Source of the DNA: Metellina segmentata
Lineage: Eukaryota > Arthropoda > Arachnida > Araneae > Tetragnathidae
NCBI GenBank assembly: GCA_947359465.1
Contig: OX375883.1
Location: 88,778,911-88,842,910 of the forward strand
Direction of reading: 5' to 3'
Length of the DNA stretch: 64,000 bases
The notes beneath the pieces are model-generated. The model had not been told where the DNA came from. It saw nothing but the letters and a program-made list of their open reading frames with translations, and did not search any database. Positions 11,401 to 20,556 of this stretch are shown piece after piece; position 1 is the stretch's first letter, and every line of letters starts with the position of its first letter. The position numbers and the translations under genes are program-made.

Positions 11401-12166
11401 CATCGATGTCATCAGTTTCTCCCGTGTTAGTAATATCTGCGAGGCTAGTAAAGAGTGGCCAGTTGGCAGTTTCAAAAATATATTTGGATTGGCTGTCAGT
11501 GTGAGGTTGGTATTGGCCTTCATATTTAAGTTTAATTGGATAATGGTCGCTATTGTAAAGGTAAGAATCCACAGAAAAGGTCCAAAATGGTAAAATTGAA
11601 GGAGTGCAAATTGCGAGATCTATTGAATGACAAGTAAGTGAAGGTGAATGAAAGTAGGTAGGTTGGCCGTTATTCATAATACATAAATCATTGTCTGTTA
11701 TTATTTTTTCAATTTGTTGGCCTCTATTATTAATGTCTGAACTGCCCCAAAGAATATGATGGCCATTTAGGTCACCAAGTATAATGAATGGTTTCGGAAG
11801 TTGATCTATCAAATTATTTAATTCAGAAGTGGCGACATGGGTGTTAGGAGGTAAGTATAAATTGCATATTGTTATTAAAATATTGACATGAAGTCTTACA
11901 GCAACAGCTTGTAGATTTGTTTTAAGGTTAATTTGAGTGACTGGAAAGTCATGGGAGGCAAGCAAAGCAACACCTCCACATGCTCTTTGGCCATTATCGT
12001 AATCTTTTCTGAATATTGTGAAGTAGGGAATGTTGGTGGAATCAGTGCTTCTTAAATATGTCTCCTGGAGGGTGATTGCAGCTGGATTGTGTATATTTAT
12101 GATGTCTTTAACATCATCAATTTTTTGGCGAAAACCCCGGCAGTTCCAGGAAAGAAAGGAAGCCAT
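8486..12166 (-). CDS. ORF2 polyprotein of LINE F1 copy B (endonuclease-RT-RNase H), intact
   Basis: 1226 residues, the longest gene in the window. The APE-type endonuclease has WNCRG at 7-11, catalytic Glu35 in LQET, GDLNG at 131-135 and SDH at 206-208. The reverse transcriptase has Asp579 in FFDIEKAYD, GVPQGS at 635-640 and YVDD at 667-670. RNase H has Asp967 in YTDGSK, Glu1000, Asp1024 in FTDS and Asp1078 after SHVG. A C-terminal zinc knuckle uses Cys1167, Cys1170, His1178 and Cys1183. All catalytic positions are present. The protein could retrotranspose the element and mobilise other RNAs with a matching 3' end. Confidence 0.95.
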   Translation of the reverse strand: MASFLSWNCRGFRQKIDDVKDIINIHNPAAITLQETYLRSTDSTNIPYFTIFRKDYDNGQRACGGVALLASHDFPVTQINLKTNLQAVAVRLHVNILITICNLYLPPNTHVATSELNNLIDQLPKPFIILGDLNGHHILWGSSDINNRGQQIEKIITDNDLCIMNNGQPTYFHSPSLTCHSIDLAICTPSILPFWTFSVDSYLYNSDHYPIKLKYEGQYQPHTDSQSKYIFETANWPLFTSLADITNTGETDDIDAVTNKITNIIIASADASIKKVINAPKKQKKPWWNDDCSDAYRKQRKSWNIFNRYPTRENFIIYKKTKAAFRKIQRRSKRDSWINYVNSINNKTTSKQLWSRIKRISGVYPNRQIPILENNNVILSAPKDIANTIASCLSEISSSNNYTESFKKIKVASEKNKVNFTSNRILSYNCDFTFPELTKALSLVHRSTPGPDNISYIMLKHLSNSSLNYLLKFYNRIWTEHTFPQSWRYATIIPILKPNKDPKNPSNYRPIALTSCVCKVLEKMVNARLMYILEKDKCLSPLQSGFRKNRSTIDNLVAFESVIRNAFVENKHLVSIFFDIEKAYDRTWRHGILKDIFKNDIRGNLPIFIQNFLEKRYFKVRIGSIFSDVFIQEEGVPQGSVLSVTLFILKINDIVSQLPPSVKGLIYVDDLQISCAAKDIRLVERQLQQAVNKITHWTNENGFSFSSSKTACVHFCKKRNFHLDPEIFFKDILINVVDNFKFLGIIFDKKLTFQPHILNLRKRCEKALNILRVLSKLSWGSDRTCLLKIYRTLIRSKLDYGCVVYGSARKSALQTLNTIHHTALRLCSGAFRTSPVSSLYVDNCEPSLDLRRHLLSLEYYFRISSIPHHPLHTIHHSPYLKRLYQAKTSFIPTFHLRMLDLMNGSELCSLDVTQKKMFYFSPWFNHYFEFQNPFQNFNKADTSDIIYKQLFQKHIEQYSNFIHIYTDGSKRANYVGAAFTINNSVHSFKLHSSCSVFTSEIMAIYKALENITDHVHKKYIIFTDSLSVLESLKHPDHDSHPIVLESLKKIYHLSSKNFNLLFCWIPSHVGILGNEVADKAAKSAVNNFNHTIPYRDIKPFIYTFLEDKWQKEWNEQSENKLHAIKPSISNWKSLPLRRQQVIMTRLRIGHTRITHRHLLLGEDHPICNHCICPLTVKHILIECSHFNRQRLKHFNSYSLVLEEIIGENPHPNIFNFLYDIGFIYHV

Positions 12167-12195
12167 AAAAATAAAATTTAAAAGAAAAGAAAAAA

Positions 12196-13581
12196 CTATT
12201 TGTGTTTTCTCGTCCTCGGACGAGGTTTGTCCCTCCTTGACTTGGGTGGTGAAGTCTCCAAGCCATCACTCTCTACAGAGGAAATATCACTTTCGCTGTT
12301 GTAAAGATTTATTAGGTCACTAGTAGATTGGATTGGATTTGGTTTTATGGCATTGAGTCCTCTTGGGACATATTATGCCAAACTCAAGATAAAAAGTTTA
12401 GTATAAGGTCACTAGTAGAAGGATCGGCGATTGCGTTTCTGGATGAATCATCAGGCTGTAACTGGCCCGTTGGTTGGCCTGGCACAGTGGTGCTAGATCC
12501 AGATCTAGGCAGTAGAGAGGTTTGAGAAGAATTTCTTGCTATTTTAATATTATTTTTTCCAGGTGGTATGGTTCTCTTAAGAGAGGTATTTACAGATCGA
12601 TTTGATTGGTTTATATTTTCTGTATTTGATGAGGTTGTAGCTGTTGCTTTAGAAAAAGGCGTTTTAGGTAGGTTCGTTAAAGTTTTATATTGGTCAGATG
12701 GCTTAAAATTAGTTACATCGGTTTGAGTTCCGTTAGTTTTGAAAGTTTTTTTTACTATTGTAGCGTAAGATATTCCAGGTTTCGGGGTGCGATCATTAAC
12801 AATTTTTCGGGCCTCCGGAAATGAAATGTTTTGCTGCACTTTAATGGTCTGAATTTCTTTTTCGGTTTGGAATTTAGGGTAAGACTTGGCAAAAGCTGGA
12901 TGGTCACCTTTGCAGTTCACACAGCAAAGGGACGATGACGTGCAGACATCGTTCTTATGTTCTGCACTAGAGCATTTTGCGCAAGTCTCTTTGCCACGAC
13001 AAGCAAGGAACGAGTGGCCGAATCGTTGACATTTAAAACAACGGACAGGGTTAGGGATGAAAGGTCGAACTGGGCAATTCATATAAGCTATTTTTACGTG
13101 TTTAGGTATAGTCGGTATATTGAAAGTTAAAATTAAATGTTTGGTGGGTATTCGTTGACCATTTCTTGTGATAAGGTTTCTTTTTACATTACTTACATTT
13201 TGATCGGACAAGGATTCTAGAATGTCTAGTTCAGTATCATGAGTCAAATCGGATTCGGAAATCACGCCTCTTGAAGAATTTAAAGATTTATGGGGTGTTA
13301 CACTTACTGCTATAGGACCGACAAATTTTATTTTTTGAATGTTAATAGCCTGTGTTTTATTTGATACTTCAATAAGTACATCTCCTGCTAGGGTTTTTTT
13401 TTTATTTTTTGTATCGCCTACCATTCCCAATATTGTTTTATGAAGTAAAATAGCTGATATGTTTTTTTAAGTTGCCCTCGTTACTTTTCATAATGAAAAA
13501 TTTTTGCTCTGGTATGTTGTTTGTAATATTTTTATTTAAGATTTGCTCCACTGAAGGAGAAGTGGAATTTTGGGTATCCAT
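12196..13581 (-). pseudogene. Disrupted ORF1 of LINE F1 copy B
   Basis: Homologous to the intact ORF1 at 2533-3786, with the three zinc knuckles preserved (about 12900-13060). Two lesions break it: a longer T run at about 13460-13467 than in copy A shifts the frame near the N-terminus (the original ATG is at 13579-13581), and a 78-bp insertion at 12328-12405 replaces the C-terminal frame. The open part is 12384-13430. A short extra segment near 12460-12500 (a PVGWPGTVV region on the plus strand) is absent from copy A. Confidence 0.88.
12328..12405 (-). mobile_element. 78-bp micro-retroposon: solo 3' end of LINE F1
   Basis: Consists only of the GGATT tail, the 31-nt 3' hairpin (12349-12379) and about 25 nt upstream of it. 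A perfect 14-bp target-site duplication (AGGTCACTAGTAGA) flanks it at 12314-12327 and 12406-12419, so it arrived by retrotransposition and not by deletion of a longer copy. It sits in ORF1 of copy B in the same orientation. Compare 20644-20730. Confidence 0.92.
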
Positions 13582-14118
13582 GTTTGAAAAATAGATGTTC
13601 AGTCCCCGGCGGCACCACCCACCATGGAGTCCAACGAGGGGATACAGGTTCCTGTACCGGTGCTAGCCAGGGACTATACGGACCCAACTCACCTCTATGA
13701 CTGCCCTAAGGAGCTAGTTGGTGAGCAGGTCCTTAATCCTAGCAGGATATACCCACCAGCCGATTAATGTACTGGGACCAAAGTACACTTCCTGTTTATC
13801 CGAAGCAGGAGCCGAAGCAATGTATTGGGGCGTTATGTTGTCCCTCAATCACCAGGATCTCCTTTTCCGAAGACACAGGTCTCCACGCACGGCAAACACG
13901 TGGGTGATATAATCCCCAAGAGGAGCTAAATGCACAGACTGGCGAAAAGCTTCTCAAGGGGAGCCCTCACCTCCGAAGAGGCAACCACAACGAGGGAGGA
14001 AGAAAAAGCAAAATGCAAAGGGTAGAGGAGAAGAACGAAAGGGAGGGAGGGAAGATCACTCAGGTACCCCGGGGTTGTGAAGCCCGTACAAACCTAAAGA
14101 AGGAATGCCCCTGGGGGC
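13582..14118 (-). promoter_or_regulatory. 5' UTR / presumed internal promoter of LINE F1 copy B
   Basis: Aligned over its full length with 3787-4322 of copy A, with few differences. The common end at 14118 defines the element's 5' terminus. No further motif recognised. Confidence 0.7.
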
Positions 14119-14523
14119 CCAACCTGTGTTTGAGATGCCAATATTGCTCTTTTACCAATATAGGCTTCTCCACTTCAAAGAAGAATAACACAAACAGTGA
14201 GGTCAACATTAGGTTTGTGTATGCCCTAAGGTTAATTGGAAAGGGTTTTACAGCCAGAAAGAAACTATGTGCAACAATGAACCTTCCTTTTCTGTCCAAG
14301 CTGTCATACAGACAACAAGAAAAAAATTATGCTACTTTAGTGTGTGCAAAGTTCAATGGATACGGCTGCCTCGGAGATTTCTGCATTTCAAAATCCCATG
14401 AAAGAAATAACTAAATGTGGTGAGTCTGTGGATGGAACATGGCAGCGCCGAGGATACTCTTCACTCAATGGTTACTTCAGGAAAAATTTTGGATTATGAA
14501 ACTTTGACCCAATTGCAGAATTT
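14119..14523 (+). pseudogene. Mutator-like transposase, N-terminal fragment
   Basis: The plus frame reads a Cys-x2-Cys segment (NLCLRCQYC), then FVYALRLIGKGFTARKKLCATMNLP, followed after a stop and frame change by VDGTWQRRGYSSLNG and GKILDYETL. This order is typical of the Mutator-like transposase domain proteins common in arthropods; the VDGTWQ motif contains the first catalytic Asp. The open frame stops at 14412-14414, and the fragment ends at a GGATTGGATTGG run near 14523. It begins exactly at the 5' end of LINE copy B, so its upstream part was removed or displaced by that element. Confidence 0.75.
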
Positions 14524-14567
14524 GGATTGGATTGGATATTTGGGTTATCCAGAGGAAATCGCTAATC

Positions 14568-14690
14568 AGAGTATTTGAATTACAAGAGCGATTGCAAAAA
14601 TTTCTCTCAGAAAAGAAGTCACCGCTGGCAGCACATTTCAGTGACAAGGTATGGGTCGCTAAACTGGCTTACTGTGTTATGTCTCCAACG
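14568..14690 (+). pseudogene. hAT transposase fragment (ZBED5-like)
   Basis: A 40-codon frame reads RVFELQERLQKFLSEKKSPL and continues to HFSDKVWVAKLAY, which is characteristic of the ZBED5/GTF2IRD2-type hAT transposase core. It is flanked by unrelated sequence and is not part of a larger open frame. It follows the Mutator-like fragment directly, separated by a GGATT run at 14523-14536 that looks like a bare LINE F1 tail. Confidence 0.7.
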
Positions 14691-15824
14691 ACATAACGCT
14701 ACAGTTAAGCCTCTGCAAACTCTACTTCCAAGCAATCCCAATCAGCTACCTCCCAGCCTCATCTATCGATAGACGCCGCTGCATACAATTATGAATACAA
14801 TTTTTCATCTACCCACACCATCTTTACTATGTTTCTATTGCAACTTTAGAATAGAATTTCTCATGAAATGATAATTTGTTCTTATTAAGTGACTGGAAAT
14901 AACCCTTATTTTGGGAAAATTGATTATTTTAATGACCTTTGGTCTGAGGGAATTTTTTGATACCATATAGTTGGAATTGTTTATTTGAAAAAGAAATTTT
15001 GAGTTTTACAAATAAAGCAAAATGTTTTTGTTTGAAGATCTAATTTTTAGTATTCCCAAATGAAATAAAATGCTTTTGTTTGATTTTTTTTGGTTAAATT
15101 TAATTTTTATATTCATTTTTTGGTGTAACTGTATTTTATTTTGAAGGTATGTTTAAATACAATTAAATGAAAATTGTTAAATCAAAACAATCAAAAATAT
15201 AAACAAATATATTTTAATCAGTGCATTTCTTTTTTTATTTAAAATTACGTACCTTATGTAATTTAGTCAGATTTTTTTCAAATTGTCGTGTTCTGGTTTC
15301 CGCTTATGGTGCTTTTAAATCTTTATCCAAAATTATCTGTTAGAAGTATGATTAATATTTTATTTTTATAAGTAGGAAGGGGGTTAAATGTTTAAAATTT
15401 GATGTTTCCAAGAAATGTATGTTTGTTAAAATAAAATTCATTTGTTCGTGTTCTCATTGATGACTACAGCACTCTAAACGCGCATTTTCTGGCCGACATA
15501 AAGCAGACATTCAAGAATTCCCCCTAATTGGAGATCCTAAAACTCTTTTCAAATGACCAACTGTCCATAACTAACCCTAGAAGTACTATTACAACACTCC
15601 ATTTGACATTACATCGGTCATAAAGTTCTGGGCACTTGACATAAACCCTGTTCATCTGACATTACGATCTCCAAAATCTCGAGCCCCTTGAGAACACTCA
15701 AGATTCCATCGACAGGTGGTTTACAGCTAAAAGGGGCCTAAAAGACGTTAGAAATATGCCAGAGACAATTGAGAACTGAAAGCGAGGACACGCTCTCTAA
15801 CCTCTTCGTTTAAGTGTTTCAAAA
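14691..15824. other. No gene recognised
   Basis: AT-rich DNA with many homopolymer runs. I see no supported coding, RNA or repeat feature here on either strand. Confidence 0.6.
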
Positions 15825-15960
15825 AATGATGGATTTTCGATACAATTGCAGATTTTTTTCTTTATAAACTTACAGAAAATTCAAACCATTTTATGTTTAT
15901 AGAGTCCGTATCTTCAGATACACTTCCACAAAATAACGAAACGTTTAAATTATTTCAAAC
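15825..15960 (+). repeat. Diverged repeat, first copy (pair with 17810-17946)
   Basis: About 135 bp shared with 17810-17946 in the same orientation (TTTATAAAC, CAGAAAATTCAAACC, GAGTCCGTATCT and flanks), with scattered substitutions. Its position just upstream of transposase-like remnants in both places suggests two decayed copies of one element. Confidence 0.75.
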
Positions 15961-16031
15961 AGAAACGAGTGAAAACGATGTTGAAGCAGTATCATCTGAA
16001 ATGCAAAAAATACCGTAAAATAACGAAGTAG

Positions 16032-17043
16032 AAATCGTTATGTATTTCAAGTTATTTGGAAGATTTTTTAAAAGTTTCGTAATAAATCTCCAAATATCGT
16101 CAAATATTTTGAAGTTAAGTATTGTTCTAGAATTCCACTGTGAGCCGCATCTTAATGTAATTTTCCTCGTGGTTCAACTGATACGAATAATTACTGAGAA
16201 CCATTTTTACAATAAGTTAAAAACTACTTATTCTGCTAGGAAATATAATAGGCGTGTAGATGAATTAGAAAATTCTCAAATTGAAAGAAATTCTCATTTA
16301 AATCACGAGTACAAAAGCCTCTAACTTTAATTCCTCCACAATCCATTTATACTTGAACTGTTCCATCTAGGCATAAGGGTAGAAAAATATCAGACGCAGA
16401 TGTCATTCTTTTAAATAATAATTATGGTTCCGTTCATCTTCAACAAGTATAATAAATCAACTTTATATTTTAAAACGTGTTGAAGAACATTGCAATTTGC
16501 CAGATTTTTGTTACCTTAAATGCTTAGAGATAAGTGGTACGTCATACAGTCATCTATATAGCTGTAATTGTTTACATGATAATCATTTATGTAAGAATAT
16601 TCATAAAGTACATCCAATGATAGGAAGTGCAGAACATTTTATTGATAATAGTCTAAATCAAATTCAGACTAAAGAAGCGTTTGAATATAATTACTCAATA
16701 TAAAAAAATGCAATTTGAGAAAGTAAGTAATCCACACTCATTCGATCAAAAAGTTTTAGCTTGTGAAGAATTGTGTAAAATTAATGGGAGATACATAATA
16801 ATCAACTCCGTTCAGGAAGTTATGGTAAACAATGTTTTTACAACTTTAAATAATTTAGTTGCTGCATGTGAGAAAGTTTTAATTTCGAACAAAAATTACT
16901 CGACAGTAATGTCAAAAACTCAAGTATCACCTAATCAGAAGCTTAGTACACAAATTAGTTTGTATAGAACAAGTAAAAAACGGAAGAACAAGCAATCGAA
17001 TTCAAGTAATATTGCAAAAAATTTTAAGTATGGAAGATTATAA
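16032..17043 (+). pseudogene. MULE-type transposase remnant with SWIM-like zinc finger
   Basis: Broken frames. The segment at 16497-16700 contains SHLYSCNCLHDNHLCKNIHK: a C-x-C...C-x2-H arrangement followed by KVH, as in the SWIM zinc finger that ends many MULE transposases. The preceding frame at 16040-16324 (RKYNRRVDELEN) resembles the stretch upstream of such fingers. The 16681-17043 frame is a polar, Lys-rich C-terminal tail. No DDE catalytic core is seen. Assignment to MULE is by the finger and its context only. Confidence 0.55.
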
Positions 17044-17534
17044 CGACAAACAAAACTTCTTTCTATATCCGCCTCTATCAAAAGAAATCCAAATTGACTA
17101 ATGAGAAATCTTTCAGCAATTTAATTAGTCACAGGTGAAGTATCAGCATATAATGTAGGTCTATTTATTATAAATAATTAACCTTAAAATCTCAGGACCT
17201 CTCCATACAACACTACAGAACAAAATACTGTTCCTGAAGCCCAGTCCACTGATTTTGCTGCAGCCTGGTTGTATGATGTTGTAATAGATGCGTTTATATA
17301 CAAACTATGTGAAAATAACCTTAATTTTTCATTCATTGATTCTTCAGTGACCTAGTTAAATGTGTATGAAGAAAATTGTGAGCGAATTTTGCATGTACGG
17401 TTCTTATTTATTCGAGTGTGTATTGATAAGTCATTGGGTATTATAATTTATTAGTAAAAGGGAAAAATTAATTTATTTTTTGGATTCGCAAGATTATTGT
17501 TGAAATAAAACTGTTCCAATTTATACAATAGCTT

Positions 17535-17632
17535 ACAGGAATCAACCATTTTGACAATTCGGAATTCAAAAAATATATTTCCGATATTTTAATTGGAAGA
17601 GTAACATTCAAGAAACTGAAGTATAATCAATT
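17535..17632 (+). repeat. Diverged repeat, first copy (pair with 18302-18400)
   Basis: About 98 bp shared with 18302-18400 (ATATTTTAATTGGAAGAG, ACATTCAAGAAACTG). In the second copy the frame reads SDILIGRVTFKKLRYNQF, so the repeat was probably coding. Confidence 0.75.
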
Positions 17633-17809
17633 ATCAGTCTCTCTGATGTCTAATTTTTTTAAATTTAATCACAAAAGGAAACAATGCAACAAATATGGTA
17701 GTTAAAGTGAATGTGTGATACAGAACTTACATCCACATCTAATAACTTTAGTGTAAAATTTTTAACACTAGAAGAAAGCATTTTATTTCAATCATCGAAG
17801 TGTTTACAA

Positions 17810-17946
17810 AATGATGGATATACGATACAATTGTAGATTCTTTTCTTTATAAACAAACAGAAAATTCAAACCGTTTTATGTTTATTGAGTCCGTATCTCC
17901 CGATGCACTTTCACAAAATAAAGAACCGTTTAAATTATTTCAAATC
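17810..17946 (+). repeat. Diverged repeat, second copy (pair with 15825-15960)
   Basis: Second copy of the 135-bp repeat. It lies immediately upstream of the protease-like fragment at 17972-18112. Confidence 0.75.
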
Positions 17947-17971
17947 GGTACTATAGTCAAAGCAAACATTT

Positions 17972-18112
17972 TTCCCCTTCCTTGGTAGTCACTGGGCGTC
18001 GTTACTTGTTGATACTGAAAAACATGTATTTGAGTTTTATGATCCTTTTAACCAAGCTCCCAGTAAAAATTGTTCCGACTTAATTAGCAAATGGAGGGAA
18101 ATATTCAATTAA
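17972..18112 (+). pseudogene. Ulp1/C48-type cysteine protease fragment
   Basis: An open 46-codon stretch reads FLGSHWASLLVDTEKHVFEF then YDPFNQAP and ends at a TAA. The GSHW...VD...FYDP pattern is that of the His and Asp part of Ulp1/adenain-like proteases, which occur in some MULE and Polinton-type transposons. The catalytic Cys region is missing. With the SWIM remnant 1.4 kb upstream, a protease-carrying transposon is a reasonable source; this is inference. Confidence 0.55.
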
Positions 18113-18301
18113 TCCTCTCATTCCTCTATAAAATGGAGATTTTCAACCCCCTCACATAAATCAAAATGACGACATAAACTGCAGTTTTTATTTGTTATAA
18201 GGCAAATAAAAAATTGAAGAATGTATCCTTGCTAGATCTATTTGAAATAATAAATTTCAGAAAGTTTATGTATAATTGCATCAGGGGATTTATCCCATAG
18301 T

Positions 18302-18400
18302 TTACAGGAATCAAACCTTTTGACACTTCGGAATTCAGAAAATATATTTCAGATATTTTAATTGGAAGAGTAACATTCAAGAAACTGAGGTATAATCAAT
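18302..18400 (+). repeat. Diverged repeat, second copy (pair with 17535-17632)
   Basis: Second copy of the 98-bp repeat. It continues into the coding-like stretch at 18420-18764. Confidence 0.75.
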
Positions 18401-18419
18401 TTTAGTCAATCTCAGGTAT

Positions 18420-18764
18420 TCCAAAAATTAAAAGAAAGTGCTATACCAAAAGTATTTTCAAACGTGCCTAAATATCTGAGTACTGCCAGTTCTTCTCAAC
18501 GCCGATTAGTTGATGTTGAAGAAAACAATATTGATATTGCTATTCGGCAAAGCTTGTTGCAGAATAAGGAGTATATTGAAAAAAAGGCCATACATAGAAT
18601 AAACGACTTATCATCGTAGTTTAAATCCTTAAGCAGCATAGATTTTCTCAGTAAATGGTACATTTCCCAAAAGAATGAAAAGGTGTGCATTTGTTTAGTT
18701 GCCACTCACAATGATCCAGTAATATCAGGATATATTAATGTATATAATGATTTAAGTTTTAATA
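18420..18764 (+). pseudogene. Unrecognised coding-like remnant, cut by a mariner insertion
   Basis: One plus frame is open over about 110 codons apart from a single stop near 18618: it reads FQKLKESAIPKVFSNVPKYL, a Ser-rich spacer, NNIDIAIRQSLLQNKEYIEK, then VCICLVATHNDPVISGYIN. It is interrupted by the DD41D element at 18767; a few codons of the same frame continue after 20271 and then stop. Another short frame at 20389-20463 (VTALEKAVIILKSVQLNELK) may be the tail of the same gene. I do not recognise the family. Confidence 0.45.
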
Positions 18765-18766
18765 TA

Positions 18767-18887
18767 CAGGGTGGTCCCGAATTCATGGTACAAACTTTAA
18801 TGGTAGGTACAGGACATTGTAACAATGATTTATTGTATAGGAATGTATAGTCGCAAGTGACGCGGTGAGGCGAAAACAGGGGAAATA
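18767..18887 (+). repeat. Left terminal inverted repeat of the DD41D element
   Basis: Matches the reverse complement of 20149-20269 with only a couple of differences over about 121 bp. Such long repeats usually carry transposase-binding sites near both of their ends. Confidence 0.9.
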
Positions 18888-18943
18888 ACGGCCGAAAGGA
18901 AAAACAAAGATTTTATTGAAAGCGTTGTTGACAAGTGTCATGT

Positions 18944-20020
18944 TTACAGTAATTGTTCAAAATTGCGTCCACCAGTATCGATACATGCTTGACAGCGTCG
19001 GTGGAGCGATTGGCGTACACGTTCAAAGATGCCTGGTATTTCACGCACACATGCAGCAGCTACAGATAAGCGAGCGACGAGATCCTCATCTGAGTCAACT
19101 GGAGTCTCATAAACAAGATGCTTTAGATGTCCCCATAAAAAGTAATCGAGGCTCGATAAATCGGGAGATCGGGGTGGCCAATGGACTGGTCCACCACGCC
19201 CAATCCATCGAGTACCAAACGTGGCATTCAGGTAATTCCGTACATCAATGCTGAAGTGTGCTGGCGCCCCATCGTGCTGAAACCACATGCGGTTACGAAT
19301 GGCGATCGGAACATCATGCAGCAGTTGTGGTAACACTTCTTTCAGAAAAATAAGATAGCTTCCACCAGTGAGCCGCGTGGGTAGTAAGTATGGGCCAATC
19401 AAAAAGTCGTTCACAATACCAGCCCACACATTAATACTGAAACGTTGTTGAAACGCATGTCGACGCGTTGCATGTGGATTATCGGTTGCCCACACATGGG
19501 AATTGTGCGCATTAAAGACACCCTCGCGTGAAAATGTCGCTTCATCTGTAAATAGCACATAATCTACGAAATCCGGCTGCAACGCACATTGCTGCATCAC
19601 CCACAGGCAGAAGTTCACGCGGCGAGGATAATCTGCCGGATTCAATGCTTGTACTTTCTGAAAATGGAAGGGGTGTAAACGATTTTCGTTTAACACTCTG
19701 CATATAGTCTGATGACTCACACCTACGTCACGCGCAACAGTTCTTGTGCTTGACTCGGGTCTATCAGCCACAATGTTCAAGATGCTTTCTTCCAGCCTTG
19801 GAGTGCGTACAGCTCTTACTCGACCAGCGCCATGTCTGTTGACGTCGAACGCACCTGTTTCACAAAGTTGACGATGTAACCGTTGAAAAATTCTATGATC
19901 CGGCATTCGTCGATCAGGATACTCCGCGCGATACATTCGTAACGCAGCTCTGCCGTTACCATTTGCACGGCCGTACATGTAATGCATGTCTGCTTTTTCT
20001 GCATACGTAAAGTCACCCAT
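18944..20020 (-). CDS. DD41D mariner-type transposase, intact
   Basis: 358 residues. It starts MGDFTYAEKADMHYMYG, a conserved N-terminal helical region, followed by a helix-turn-helix DNA-binding part at about 70-115 (STRTVARDVGVSHQTICRVL). The DDE-type catalytic core has Asp159 in LFTDEATF, Asp250 in QHDGAPAHF and Asp292 in SPDLSSLDYFLWG. There are 41 residues between the second and third Asp, the hallmark of the DD41D (rosa/VISITOR) group. All three catalytic residues are present. The enzyme would cut and paste its own element. Confidence 0.93.
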   Translation of the reverse strand: MGDFTYAEKADMHYMYGRANGNGRAALRMYRAEYPDRRMPDHRIFQRLHRQLCETGAFDVNRHGAGRVRAVRTPRLEESILNIVADRPESSTRTVARDVGVSHQTICRVLNENRLHPFHFQKVQALNPADYPRRVNFCLWVMQQCALQPDFVDYVLFTDEATFSREGVFNAHNSHVWATDNPHATRRHAFQQRFSINVWAGIVNDFLIGPYLLPTRLTGGSYLIFLKEVLPQLLHDVPIAIRNRMWFQHDGAPAHFSIDVRNYLNATFGTRWIGRGGPVHWPPRSPDLSSLDYFLWGHLKHLVYETPVDSDEDLVARLSVAAACVREIPGIFERVRQSLHRRCQACIDTGGRNFEQLL

Positions 20021-20556
20021 CGTCTACGGCAGCACAATTGTGAATGGCGCTTTTCCCTACTGCGATGCATCATGTTCAACAGCGGCTAGACATCTACTGC
20101 CCTCTACCGGCAATGATACCAACCGATCACTCCATTTCTCTTTCCTTTTATTTCCCCTGTTTACGCCTCACCGCTTCACTTGCGACTATACATTCCTATA
20201 CAATAAATCATTGTTACAATGTCCTGTACCTACCATTAAAGTTTGTACCATGAATTCGGGACCACCCTGTATATATTAACAAATGCCAGTAAACAAAAAC
20301 TAAGCTTCCAAAGAATATAAAACACACTAACTCGATTAATATTTCGGAAGATTTATTATGTTTTTTTGGAACAACAAGTGGTTGAACCAACTGATGTTAC
20401 AGCATTGGAAAAGGCCGTCATCATTTTAAAATCAGTTCAACTTAATGAACTTAAAAAATTGTAGTTTATTATTGATCAGTGTAACCTCTTAAGAATGCCC
20501 AAAAACAATAGGAGATATTGTAATGAAACAATAATTAATGCCTTTCATTTCAGAAT

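Larger units (their letters stand above)
8341..14118 (-). mobile_element. LINE F1, copy B (full length, 5.8 kb)
   Basis: Complete element from 3' tail to 5' end: four GGATT units (AATCC on the element strand) at 8341-8360, 3' UTR, ORF2, ORF1, 5' UTR. The 5' end matches copy A to the base. The flanks differ: copy C ORF2 sequence on the left, a Mutator-like transposase fragment on the right, with no target-site duplication. ORF2 is intact, but ORF1 has a frameshift and a nested 78-bp insertion. RNase H inside ORF2 and an AATCC tail instead of poly(A) fit the I group of LINEs. Confidence 0.92.
18767..20269 (-). mobile_element. Complete Tc1/mariner-superfamily element, DD41D group
   Basis: 1503 bp bounded by near-perfect inverted repeats of about 121 bp (18767-18887 and 20149-20269) that begin CAGGGTGGTCCCGAATTCAT, and by a TA target duplication (18765-18766 and 20270-20271). 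The transposase gene inside is uninterrupted. On the minus strand a polyadenylation signal AATAAA lies about 30 nt after the stop. Long, nearly identical inverted repeats plus an intact gene indicate recent insertion. Confidence 0.95.

Noticed and set aside
14060..14299. 79-codon minus frame
   Set aside because: Antisense to the Mutator-like fragment, which has recognisable motifs on the plus strand.
18916..19254. 112-codon plus frame
   Set aside because: Antisense shadow of the intact DD41D transposase.
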